Below, one piece after another: positions 14,583 to 22,516 of a stretch of DNA of 64,000 nt (its first letter is position 1; every line of letters begins with the position of its first letter). Under the pieces are notes generated by a model. The model worked only from the letters and a program-made list of their open reading frames with translations. It searched no databases and had not been told where the DNA came from. The translations under genes were made by a program, and so were the position numbers. Where the stretch lies: positions 1 to 64,000 of the forward strand of contig JAOAKQ010000001.1 of the NCBI GenBank assembly GCA_026419835.1. Direction: 5' to 3'. Origin of the DNA: Sulfolobales archaeon. Its GTDB lineage: Archaea; Thermoproteota; Thermoprotei_A; Sulfolobales; NBVN01.

Positions 14583-16901
14583 CTGAAACTAATCGTAAGT
14601 GGCCTAGTTCAGGGTGTTGGTTTTAGACCGTACGTACACTCACTAGCGAGATCCCTGAATCTAACCGGGTACGTCAAGAACGTAGGAGGGTCTGAAGTGG
14701 AGATAGTCGTCGCGGGAAGTAGAGACAGCGTTTCACTCTTCCTATACAGACTACTTCTAGACACTCCAGAACCAGCTGAAGTAGAGCACGTTATTGTAGA
14801 GGAGCAGCAGCAAGGAGAGTACGGAGAGTTTAGAATAGAGAGGTCTTCCGGTAGGCTGTACCTACGCTCAATGCTGCCACCGGACTTCAGCATATGCGAT
14901 GACTGCCTGCGCGAAGTTCTCGACCCTGGAGACAGGAGGTTCTCCTACCCGTTCAATTCGTGTGTTTGGTGCGGTCCGAGGTTCTCGATGATGTACGGAG
15001 TGCCGTATGATAGAGATAGGACCTCGATGAGAGATTTCCCCCCCTGCCCCGACTGCTTAAGTGAGTACACCGATGTAGAAAACAGGAGGAGGTACCACGC
15101 CCAAGGCATATCGTGCCCAAGGTGCGGACCTAGGGTAAGCCTATATACGCGCAGCTGGGAGTTGATGGACGTGAGTGACCCTATAAGCGAAGCGGCAAAG
15201 CTAATTAACGAAGGATACATCGTCGGGGTTAAGGGTGTTGGCGGGTACCATATTGCGTGTCTAGCTACGGAAGACGAGGCAGTCTTAAAGTTAAGACAGA
15301 GAAAGAGGAGACCCACCAAGCCGTTTGCTGTGATGGTCCTAGACCTGGACACCGCGGATAAGCTGGTAGTTCTCGACGGAGCTTCGAGGAATCTACTGCT
15401 CTCCCCCCAGAGACCTATAGTGCTACTACCTAAGAAAGAGGGGTCTCCCGTATCTAAGTACGTATCGCCCGGCATGGTTCACGAGGGCGTCTTCCTGCCC
15501 TACACGGCTCTCCACCACCTTCTCCTTAAGAATGTGGGGGACCGGTTCGCGGTTATGACTAGTGGCAACGTGACGGACGAGCCTATGTGCTACGACGAGA
15601 GCTGCGCGAAGAGTAAGCTGAGTAGGATAGCGGACTTCATCCTAACTCACAATAGAGTTATAGTTAATAGAGTGGACGATAGCGTCGTAAGATTCACCGA
15701 CGGCACTCCGGTCGTGCTTAGGAGGTCCCGCGGCTACGTTCCGCGGTGGATTAGAATTCCGTTCAGACTTAGTAATGAAGTCGTAGCTATGGGCGCCGAC
15801 GTCATAAGCGCTCCAGCAATAGCTTTTGAAGATAAGGTCGTGCTAGCTCAGTACGTAGGGGAACTCAGTAACGGAGAGACCGTGTCTGAGCTTCTTAAGT
15901 ACTTGAAGTACTTTATCGAAGTCTATAGAGTAGAGTCCGCGAAAGCCGTATACGTAGTCGATAAGCACCCTAGGTACGTATCTCGAACGATAGGAATTGA
16001 AGCAAGTAGGAAGTCCGGAAAACTCGTAGAAGTACAACACCACGTAGCTCATATTCTCAGTACTATGGCTGACGTCAACCTACTTGGAGAGTCTTACGTG
16101 GGGATAGCTACCGATGGAGTCGGCTACGGAGATGATGGTGCTATATGGGGTTGTGAAGTGATTGAGGTATCGAGGTCTGGGTATAGAAGACTTGGAAGGC
16201 TGTCCTACGTAAAGCTAAGTGGGAGCGATCGAGATGTGAAATACCCAGCGCGAGTACTAGCATCGTACCTCACTACAATACTGAGTGACGAGGAGATCGT
16301 GTCTCTATATGAAAAGAGCGGGCTCATCAAGACCCTACCCGGTGGTAGACCCGAGCTAGAAGTACTTCTGAAGGCGGTAAGGAGGAGTCGGGTCTACTCC
16401 TCCAGTCTCGGAAGACTGCTAGATGCCATATCGGTTTTACTAGGCGTAGCTACAAGTCGAGAGTACGAAGGAAGTCCAGCAATTAGACTTGAAGAAGCTG
16501 CCCACCGAGGTTCGCTACTAGAGGAAGAGGGCTTTGCTAGTAACTTAGTGCGCGTCGGCGAGCTGATCGAGGTGGACCCGGTACCTCTACTTAGGAGAGT
16601 CCTCGAATACCTAGGTGAGGGTAGGCACAGCGGAGACGTGGCGTACACAACGCAGTACTTAATTGGAAGAGCTATAGGAAAAACCGTCATCGCCGCCGCT
16701 AAGGGAAGAAGAGTAAGTAGGTTGATACCAGCGGGGGGTGGAGCTATAGTTAATTCAATCGTAGCGAAAGGAATAAAGGATGAGTTGAGGAGTGAAGACC
16801 TAGTACTAACGCTGCCAGCACGCGTACCGCCTAACGATGGTGGTATAGCTCTAGGTCAGGTCTACTTCACGACCTACATAACCAACGGCGCTACTCAATA
16901 A
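14583..16901 (+). CDS. hypF: Carbamoyltransferase HypF, [NiFe]-hydrogenase maturation
   Basis: HypF makes the carbamoyl group used for the CN ligands of the [NiFe] site. In order: an acylphosphatase-like domain (LIVSGLVQGVGFRPYVHSL near the start), two Cys4 zinc fingers (CDDC/CVWC and CPDC/CPRC), a YrdC-like domain (GVKGVGGYHIAC), and a Kae1-like domain (VQHHVAHIL, ATDGVGYGDDG, IPAGGGAIVN). The acylphosphatase domain begins upstream of the first canonical start (GTG 14697). The frame is open back to a TGA at 14565 without ATG, GTG or TTG, so I place the start at CTG 14583, giving about 772 residues. The downstream protease gene is probably cotranscribed. Confidence 0.9.
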   Translation: MKLIVSGLVQGVGFRPYVHSLARSLNLTGYVKNVGGSEVEIVVAGSRDSVSLFLYRLLLDTPEPAEVEHVIVEEQQQGEYGEFRIERSSGRLYLRSMLPPDFSICDDCLREVLDPGDRRFSYPFNSCVWCGPRFSMMYGVPYDRDRTSMRDFPPCPDCLSEYTDVENRRRYHAQGISCPRCGPRVSLYTRSWELMDVSDPISEAAKLINEGYIVGVKGVGGYHIACLATEDEAVLKLRQRKRRPTKPFAVMVLDLDTADKLVVLDGASRNLLLSPQRPIVLLPKKEGSPVSKYVSPGMVHEGVFLPYTALHHLLLKNVGDRFAVMTSGNVTDEPMCYDESCAKSKLSRIADFILTHNRVIVNRVDDSVVRFTDGTPVVLRRSRGYVPRWIRIPFRLSNEVVAMGADVISAPAIAFEDKVVLAQYVGELSNGETVSELLKYLKYFIEVYRVESAKAVYVVDKHPRYVSRTIGIEASRKSGKLVEVQHHVAHILSTMADVNLLGESYVGIATDGVGYGDDGAIWGCEVIEVSRSGYRRLGRLSYVKLSGSDRDVKYPARVLASYLTTILSDEEIVSLYEKSGLIKTLPGGRPELEVLLKAVRRSRVYSSSLGRLLDAISVLLGVATSREYEGSPAIRLEEAAHRGSLLEEEGFASNLVRVGELIEVDPVPLLRRVLEYLGEGRHSGDVAYTTQYLIGRAIGKTVIAAAKGRRVSRLIPAGGGAIVNSIVAKGIKDELRSEDLVLTLPARVPPNDGGIALGQVYFTTYITNGATQ

Positions 16902-16956
16902 CCACTACTGGGTATGGAGAATCAGTTTCTTAACGTAATCACTAGGGGTCGTAGAT

Positions 16957-17466
16957 ATGGTGTCCATGGTTAGTGAGGAAGAACTGAGAGAGTTCTTAGG
17001 GAAAGTGGTGATTCCAGGTAGTACTGCGGTAGTAGGTATAGGAAATGAGTTGAGGTGTGATGACGGTTTTGGAGTATATCTAGCCAGATCTTTATCGAAT
17101 CTTCTAGCGAGGTACTCGAGAAGAACGTGCGTAGTGGTCGTCGACGCTGGTACCTCGCTTGAGTCCTACTTAGATATATTGAACACCGCGAAAGTATCTA
17201 TAATTCTAGATACTGTCGAAGCCCCCGTCCCGGCTTCCGAGATCGTCGTTCTAGATAGGCACGACATCCCAAAATATTCCACAACTCTATCAACTCACAC
17301 TATGGGAATGGACTTAGTGCTGAGCTTGGTGGAGTCCAGCATCTACGTCATCGGCACTAGACCGGTGTGCCTAGACGTAAAGATCGGCGTTACGAAGCCC
17401 GTGGCTAGAGCTATTCAGAAAATCGTGAAAGCCTTTATATACGTCCTTAAGCATATGGAGTGCTAG
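16957..17466 (+). CDS. Hydrogenase maturation endopeptidase (HycI/HyaD family)
   Basis: A 169-residue nickel-dependent protease that trims the C-terminus of [NiFe]-hydrogenase large subunits once the metal site is built. VVGIGNELRCDDGFGVYLA carries the conserved GxGNxLxxDDGxG motif with its metal-binding Asp, VVDAGTS supplies the second, and TTLSTHTMGMDLVL the His. The tail contains IGTRPVCLDVKIGVTKPV typical of HycI. It follows hypF by 55 bp and precedes the mbh operon, so its substrate is probably MbhL. Confidence 0.92.
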   Translation: MVSMVSEEELREFLGKVVIPGSTAVVGIGNELRCDDGFGVYLARSLSNLLARYSRRTCVVVVDAGTSLESYLDILNTAKVSIILDTVEAPVPASEIVVLDRHDIPKYSTTLSTHTMGMDLVLSLVESSIYVIGTRPVCLDVKIGVTKPVARAIQKIVKAFIYVLKHMEC

Positions 17467-17485
17467 AGATCACTACCAACGTATC

Positions 17486-17551
17486 GCTTTAATTGTTTTA
17501 ACCGAGAAGATTATGCAGCATTTAAATTTTCGACATTTCGTAAACTTGGTG
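17486..17551 (+). promoter_or_regulatory. Promoter region of the mbh hydrogenase operon
   Basis: Two TATA-like elements precede mbhJ: CTTTAATTG/GTTTTAACC (about 17487-17502) and GCATTTAAATTTT (about 17518-17530). The second is 25-38 bp from the ATG at 17557, and a Shine-Dalgarno GGTG lies at 17548-17551. All following genes to 25443 overlap or abut, so this is probably the main promoter of the operon. Confidence 0.5.
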
Positions 17552-17556
17552 CTGGA

Positions 17557-17970
17557 ATGAGCGTTAAGGTCATAAGGTACTCTCCATGGGTAATGCACTT
17601 CAACGCTGGAGCTTGTAATGGTTGCGATATTGAGGTACTTGCCACACTCACACCTTTCTTCGATCCCGAGCGCCTCGGGGTTAAGCTAGCACCAAACCCA
17701 AGACATGCTGATATAATAATCGTAACCGGAGCGCTCAATAAGAAAGCCGCTGAAAGACTTAGAAGACTGTACGATCAGACCCCGTCCCCCAAGTTCGTTG
17801 TAGCCTGCGGTGCGTGCGCGATCTCCGGAGGCGTGTTCACAGGCTCCTACCCACTTATCTCAAGAGCCGATAAGGTAGTTCCCGTAGACGTGTACATTCC
17901 GGGGTGCCCACCTAGACCTGAAGCAGTACTTTACGGAATCAAGAAGCTCATCGAAAAGATAGGTGGTTAG
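17557..17970 (+). CDS. mbhJ: Membrane-bound hydrogenase small subunit MbhJ
   Basis: A 137-residue NuoB/EchC-like subunit holding the [4Fe-4S] cluster next to the NiFe site. Cys20 and Cys23 (AGACNGCDIEV), Cys87 (VACGACAISGG) and Cys117 (IPGCPPRPE) are the cluster ligands, in the usual CxxC...C...C order. It starts the operon and is followed after 2 bp by the NuoC-like subunit. It carries electrons from the MbhN ferredoxin-like subunit to MbhL. Confidence 0.95.
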   Translation: MSVKVIRYSPWVMHFNAGACNGCDIEVLATLTPFFDPERLGVKLAPNPRHADIIIVTGALNKKAAERLRRLYDQTPSPKFVVACGACAISGGVFTGSYPLISRADKVVPVDVYIPGCPPRPEAVLYGIKKLIEKIGG

Positions 17971-17972
17971 CC

Positions 17973-18389
17973 TTGAATATATCGCTAGCCGGCGTTCGAT
18001 TCGAGGAAGTCAGTCCTAGGAGATTCATAGCTACCGTATCAAAACATGAACTAAGAAAGGTCGTAGAAGCGGTAGTTGCGGAAGATTCCTACCTCTCCAA
18101 TATTACTGCGGTGGACCTGCCTAGAGATGGTAAGATAGTGCTTAACTACGTTTTCTGGAGCATTAAGCTTAGAGCTGCCGTCATAGTAAAAGTACCGGTA
18201 GACAAAAACGATCCGATGGTTCCAAGTATCTCAGACATAGTTGGCGGTGCCGTTGGGAGTGAAATCGAGGTCTACGATCTGATGGGAGTGGTTTTTCAAG
18301 GAAATAGAGAGCTTAAAAGAGGTTTTCTAGCCCCTGAAGATGTAGTAGCTAGAGGTATCTACCCACTAAGAAAGGACTCAGGTGTTTAA
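17973..18389 (+). CDS. mbhK: Membrane-bound hydrogenase NuoC-like subunit MbhK
   Basis: A 138-residue homologue of the 30-kDa (NuoC) subunit of complex I. The N-terminal part forms a beta-alpha-beta sandwich, and the C-terminal IYDLMGVVFQGN-like element (here VYDLMGVVFQGN) followed by LKRGFLAPEDVV is the NuoC hallmark. It has no cofactor and scaffolds MbhJ and MbhL. TTG start; the gene ends 3 bp before mbhL. Confidence 0.85.
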   Translation: MNISLAGVRFEEVSPRRFIATVSKHELRKVVEAVVAEDSYLSNITAVDLPRDGKIVLNYVFWSIKLRAAVIVKVPVDKNDPMVPSISDIVGGAVGSEIEVYDLMGVVFQGNRELKRGFLAPEDVVARGIYPLRKDSGV

Positions 18390-18392
18390 GCC

Positions 18393-19553
18393 GTGGTCGT
18401 AGTCGAGATACCCATAGGACCCCAGCACCCAGCACTCCACGAACCTATAATGCTCAGAGTTAGAACTGAGGGAGAGGACGTTGTGGAGGTCTCCGTAAAC
18501 ACCGGTTACAATCACAGAGGAATAGAGAAGTTAATGGAGAAGAACAGCTGGGTTAGAGGAGCGTATATTGCCGGTAGGGTCTGTGGAATATGTAACGCAG
18601 TACACATGCAGACCTACATACAGGGAGTAGAGAAGTTAATGGGGGTCGAACCACTTCCTAGAGCTAACTATATAAGAACAGTCGTTATGGAGCTTGAGAG
18701 AATACATTCGCACATGCTTATATCAGCCGTTATGGCTGAGATAGTGGGTTTCGACACTCTCTTCATGTTAATAATGAGAGATAGAGAAAGAGTGATGTAC
18801 CTCAAGGAGCTGGTAGCCGGTAGTAGAGTTCACGCAGATATACATACAATAGGAGGCGTTAAGAGAGATATAGATGAAGTTAGGAGAGATAGAATGCTTA
18901 GCGAACTTAAGAAGGTTGAGGAGAGACTTAAGTACTATAAGAACGTCTATGAGAACGACTACACTATAGCGAAGAGACTCATAGAAGTTGGCGTTATAAG
19001 TAAATCAGACGCTCTCAGAATGTCCGTAGTTGGCCCGACTCTCAGAGGTTCCGGCATTAAATCCGACGTTAGGTTTGAAGATCCCTACGCAGCTTACTCT
19101 GAGATCCCCTTTAATGTAGTGGTCCGTGATAAGGGGGATTCTTGGACTAGAATGATGGTGCGCTTAGAGGAGGCTCTGGAGTCCGTCAACATTATCCGCT
19201 ACGCTCTGGAGAAGATGCCTCAAGGGCCAGCTATACCGAAGACTATTCCGAGGTCCGCTAAGCCCGGTGAGGTAGTTTCAAGAGTTGAAGCTCCGAGAGG
19301 TGAGCTCGTGTACTACATAGTAAGTACTGGGGGTTCTAATCCCTATAGAGTGAAGATAAGAACTCCATCGTTTCTAAACATCCTCAACACTACCTCCGTG
19401 TACCTAGGGCATAGACTAGCGGACGTCCCCATAATATTCGCATCCTACGATCCGTGCATTTCGTGCACGGAACGTGCGGTAGTTATAGACGAGAAAACCG
19501 GTGGAAGAACCTATATGAGCCTTAGAGAACTAGCTAGGGTGAAGGCCCTGTGA
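18393..19553 (+). CDS. mbhL: [NiFe]-hydrogenase large subunit MbhL (group 4d type)
   Basis: The 386-residue catalytic subunit. All four nickel ligands are present: Cys64 and Cys67 (RVCGICNAVH) and Cys355 and Cys358 (DPCISCTER). This argues for true proton reduction rather than the sulfane-reducing MBS/MBX type, which lacks some of these. HPALHEPIM near the N-terminus and YNHRGIEKLME are typical of group 4 large subunits. A tail of about 28 residues follows the last motif and could be the site of processing by the nearby endopeptidase. It overlaps mbhN by 4 bp. Confidence 0.96.
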   Translation: MVVVEIPIGPQHPALHEPIMLRVRTEGEDVVEVSVNTGYNHRGIEKLMEKNSWVRGAYIAGRVCGICNAVHMQTYIQGVEKLMGVEPLPRANYIRTVVMELERIHSHMLISAVMAEIVGFDTLFMLIMRDRERVMYLKELVAGSRVHADIHTIGGVKRDIDEVRRDRMLSELKKVEERLKYYKNVYENDYTIAKRLIEVGVISKSDALRMSVVGPTLRGSGIKSDVRFEDPYAAYSEIPFNVVVRDKGDSWTRMMVRLEEALESVNIIRYALEKMPQGPAIPKTIPRSAKPGEVVSRVEAPRGELVYYIVSTGGSNPYRVKIRTPSFLNILNTTSVYLGHRLADVPIIFASYDPCISCTERAVVIDEKTGGRTYMSLRELARVKAL

Positions 19554-19939
19554 AACTAAGCGTGCTTAGTGAAGCTCTGAGAAACCTAGTTAGAAGACCG
19601 TCTACGATTAGGTATCCGGTAGCTAGAGAACTAACTGTAGCTCCAGGTTCTAGAGGAAGGCACTACGCAGACTTAATGAAGTGCATTGGGTGCTCTCTCT
19701 GCGCTATAGATTGCCCAGCGAACGCTATAGCTATGGAGAAGCTCCCCCAGCCGCTAAAGCACAATCCGAGGAGTCAGTACCCGGTCGTAGACTACGGCAA
19801 GTGCGTTTTCTGCTATCAATGCGTCTTCGTATGCCCGGTAAAGGCCTACGTTACATCTGAAGTATTCGAAATGGCGGACTACAGCATATACACATCGCGA
19901 GATTTGAGCTTAGCCACGATCAAGTCCGGTGGAGAGTGA
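19550..19939 (+). CDS. mbhN: Membrane-bound hydrogenase 2[4Fe-4S] ferredoxin-like subunit MbhN
   Basis: A 129-residue NuoI-like subunit with two complete CxxCxxCxxxC motifs: Cys45, 48, 51, 55 (CIGCSLCAIDCP) and Cys85, 88, 91, 95 (CVFCYQCVFVCP). It accepts electrons from reduced ferredoxin and passes them to MbhJ. The GTG start overlaps the mbhL stop, and its own end overlaps the next start, indicating translational coupling. Confidence 0.94.
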   Translation: MKLSVLSEALRNLVRRPSTIRYPVARELTVAPGSRGRHYADLMKCIGCSLCAIDCPANAIAMEKLPQPLKHNPRSQYPVVDYGKCVFCYQCVFVCPVKAYVTSEVFEMADYSIYTSRDLSLATIKSGGE

Positions 19940-20217
19940 TGAGCGTCGTTGAGCTTGTGCTAGCCTTCGTTGTTCTTCCGATTCTATCTACTTCTTACAT
20001 TCTCTACTTGCTGGTAGCTTATAGAGGACCTACGATATCCGATAGAGTGCTTGCGGCAGATGTTTTCTTCTACTCAGTATCGCTACTGTTCGGCGTTGCG
20101 AGCATACTGATCAGGTCGCCAATAATGTCGGCGTGTACCATCGTCCTAGTTCTCTGGGCATACGCACTGGACATATACGTAGCTAAGTACCTAGAGAGGG
20201 GTGAGATGGGTGATTGA
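19936..20217 (+). CDS. mbhB: MrpF-like antiporter subunit MbhB
   Basis: A 93-residue protein with three transmembrane helices and the MrpF signature RGPTISDRVLAADVF between helices 1 and 2. It belongs to the Na+/H+ translocating half of the hydrogenase. It overlaps mbhN by 4 bp and the following gene by 17 bp. Confidence 0.88.
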   Translation: MMSVVELVLAFVVLPILSTSYILYLLVAYRGPTISDRVLAADVFFYSVSLLFGVASILIRSPIMSACTIVLVLWAYALDIYVAKYLERGEMGD

Positions 20218-20575
20218 TGAAATCGCTAGATATGTGGGACTGGCACTGCTAGTTGCGGGTAGTGTTATCAATTTAATAGGTGCCGTAGGACTTAGTAGGT
20301 TCAAAAACTTCTACCTAAGACTCCACGCCGCTACCGTAAGCACTATCGGCGGTACTTTCTACCCGCTTCTAGGTCTAGTCATAGTATCACTCGCAACACC
20401 AGAGCTAGGTGAGCTCAGGTTCTTCATGGGCGGGTCGCTCCTGGTAGCGGCTTTCATTCTTCTACTACTAGCACCAGCCGGTTCTCACGCACTTGCTAGA
20501 GCTACACATAGAGCGAAGATCTCTAGACCGGAGCCTGTAATCGTGGACTACCTAGCTGAAGATAGGGGTGATTAG
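20201..20575 (+). CDS. mbhC: MrpG-like antiporter subunit MbhC
   Basis: A 124-residue protein with three transmembrane segments and the MrpG motif GAVGLSRFKNFYLRLHAATVS, here split as GLSRFKNFYLRLHAA. It is a small structural subunit of the Mrp-like module. The GTG start at 20201 lies inside the end of mbhB. Confidence 0.88.
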   Translation: MRWVIDEIARYVGLALLVAGSVINLIGAVGLSRFKNFYLRLHAATVSTIGGTFYPLLGLVIVSLATPELGELRFFMGGSLLVAAFILLLLAPAGSHALARATHRAKISRPEPVIVDYLAEDRGD

Positions 20576-20828
20576 TGTGGATTTCTCTCTAGTGCTGCTA
20601 GCTCTATTTAGTGCTGTAGGTCTGACCTTCACGTACTTAGCGGTCGTAGAGAAAGACTTAGTTAAGGCGGTGATCTTCTCAGCTATTCAGAGCACTGCCT
20701 ACGTCGCCATACTGTACCTCCTTAGAGCTCCGGATATCGTGCTTGTTTACCTACCTGTTGCGGTAGGACTATACCCGGCGGCGCTCCTTTTCTTAATAGG
20801 AAAAACCGAGAAGGTGGAGGAAGAGTGA
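20568..20828 (+). CDS. mbhD: MbhD-like membrane subunit
   Basis: An 86-residue protein with three short transmembrane helices and the element EKDLVKAVIFSAIQS, typical of MbhD and the equivalent C-terminal part of MrpA. The GTG at 20568 overlaps the previous stop; GTG 20577 is an alternative. It connects the antiporter core with the smaller Mrp subunits. Confidence 0.85.
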   Translation: MISVDFSLVLLALFSAVGLTFTYLAVVEKDLVKAVIFSAIQSTAYVAILYLLRAPDIVLVYLPVAVGLYPAALLFLIGKTEKVEEE

Positions 20829-21628
20829 GGAAGTACCTCGTTCTAGCTTCCATAGTCTTAACAACGGCTGTCGTAGCTTACGTAACCACCTACCTAGGAG
20901 CTCTAGGGCCTCTAGGACTTGACACCAGGTACCTTGCTAAACTGTTTCTCGCCAACACGTACAACCCGGCTCATAGAGAGCTCACGGCTATGTCTCCAGA
21001 GGCTGTAACATCTATTGTGTGGGATTTTAGAGGTATAGACACGCTTTACGAAACGGTAGTCTTCTACATGGCGATCATAGCGGCTCTAGCTATCTATAGA
21101 GGAGTTAGCTACAGCAACGTTAGAAGAGGTAGCGGTCTCTCACTAATAGTTAAAGTAGTTACTAAACTGCTGATTCCAATAAATATCGCTGTAGCCGTTT
21201 CAATAGCCGCTCACGGTCATCTAACTCCGGGAGGGGGTTTTCAAGCTGGTGCAGCTCTTGCGGTAGTATCGGTTCTACTAGCTGTAGTTTACTCAGCTCA
21301 CTCTTTCGTAGAACTAGGCGTTAACTTGTCTAGAGCTGTCGCTCTACGCTCAGCCGGGCTGCTAGCAATAGCTTTAGTGGTGTTTACACCCATAGTAATC
21401 AGCGCACTAACGGGAACTCAGGCATACCTAATGCAGAACTACGTAAAGGTGGACTCGGCATTCAGTTTTCCAGCACATGTGCAGAGCCAACTTATTTCTG
21501 GGACTCTGATATGGTTCAACCTAGCGGAGTTTCTAGCTGTAAGCTTCGGTTTCTTCATAATCTTCATGCTCCTCTCTCTACGTGAAGAAGTAGTTAGGGA
21601 GTGGGTGGGGAAGGAAGATGAGCACTAG
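20825..21628 (+). CDS. MbhE-MbhF fusion (MrpA C-terminal/MrpB-like)
   Basis: A 267-residue membrane protein. Residues 1-100 match MbhE (PEAVTSIVWDFRGIDTLYE, then a helix). Residues about 110-255 match MbhF/MrpB, with the invariant HGHLTPGGGFQAGAAL. In Pyrococcus these are separate genes; here they are one open frame. It overlaps mbhD by 4 bp and the next gene by 11 bp. Confidence 0.88.
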   Translation: MRKYLVLASIVLTTAVVAYVTTYLGALGPLGLDTRYLAKLFLANTYNPAHRELTAMSPEAVTSIVWDFRGIDTLYETVVFYMAIIAALAIYRGVSYSNVRRGSGLSLIVKVVTKLLIPINIAVAVSIAAHGHLTPGGGFQAGAALAVVSVLLAVVYSAHSFVELGVNLSRAVALRSAGLLAIALVVFTPIVISALTGTQAYLMQNYVKVDSAFSFPAHVQSQLISGTLIWFNLAEFLAVSFGFFIIFMLLSLREEVVREWVGKEDEH

Positions 21629-22013
21629 CTTTCTCGAGAACTTCCTGATCACGCTTACACTCTACAATATACTAGCAACGGCAGGTATCTCTCTCTACGG
21701 TATAGTTACGAGACCCAGCGTCACGAAGAAGATAATCTCGCTCACTATTTTAGGAGACACCTTTAACGTGCTGGCTATATTCATAGGATTCAGAGTGTTT
21801 TCCGTACCTCCAGTTCTACTAGACCTGGATGGTAGTGTAGAGAAGCTGACCACTTTCGCAACTTCGGCTGTAGACCCCCTCCCACAGGCACTAGTTCTTA
21901 CGGCAATCGTAATTGGGTTGGCGGTAAACCTCTTCCTAATATTCCTAGCACTTCAGATGTACAGACTCTACGGAACTCTAGACTCGAGAAGAATTAGGGA
22001 GTTGAGGGGGTGA
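21618..22013 (+). CDS. mbhG: MrpC/NuoK-like subunit MbhG
   Basis: A 131-residue three-helix protein of the MrpC/NuoK family, with conserved LYGIVTRPSVTKKIISLTILGD and the segment DPLPQALVLTAIVIG that is diagnostic of MrpC (split here as separate motifs). It takes part in ion translocation. Overlaps on both sides indicate coupling. Confidence 0.9.
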   Translation: MSTSFLENFLITLTLYNILATAGISLYGIVTRPSVTKKIISLTILGDTFNVLAIFIGFRVFSVPPVLLDLDGSVEKLTTFATSAVDPLPQALVLTAIVIGLAVNLFLIFLALQMYRLYGTLDSRRIRELRG

Positions 22014-22516
22014 GTTCTGTGAGGAAGTACGTTCCGGTAGCCCTCCTAGTGCTTACGGCGTACATAGTGTTTAGTGGTAGTGTATCTCCGTACGACGTAG
22101 TTCTAGGATCTCTCGTCGCGGCCGGTGTTAGCTTAATTACATCGAAGTACGTAGTTAGGGACGCATCTAAGGCCGTTAGCTTGAGAAGATTTCTACACTT
22201 AGTGAAGTACGCTTTCTACTACCTAACTATAGCGGAATTTAGGGCTCACAGAATGGTGATCGGAATAATACTCAGTAAGGCCATGGTCGTTAATCCAGCT
22301 ATTGTGAGAGTTCCCTATAGAGCTAGGAACGAGTATACAATAGTTGCTTGCGCTAACTCTATAACTAATACTCCAGGAACTGTGGTGGTAGACATAGACC
22401 AGGAGAAGTCTCAGTACTACGTTCACTGGATCTACGCGACGGGACTAGATAGAGAGACAGCATATAGGGAAATCCTAGAAGAATTTGAGAAGAGGTTGGC
22501 TAAAGTATTTGAGTAG
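22010..22516 (+). CDS. mbhA: MrpE-like subunit MbhA
   Basis: A 168-residue MrpE-family protein: two N-terminal transmembrane helices followed by a soluble tail containing ANSITNTPGTVVVDID, a strongly conserved MrpE element. In Pyrococcus this gene heads the operon; here it lies between mbhG and mbhH. The GTG start overlaps the mbhG stop by 4 bp. Confidence 0.9.
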   Translation: MSSVRKYVPVALLVLTAYIVFSGSVSPYDVVLGSLVAAGVSLITSKYVVRDASKAVSLRRFLHLVKYAFYYLTIAEFRAHRMVIGIILSKAMVVNPAIVRVPYRARNEYTIVACANSITNTPGTVVVDIDQEKSQYYVHWIYATGLDRETAYREILEEFEKRLAKVFE

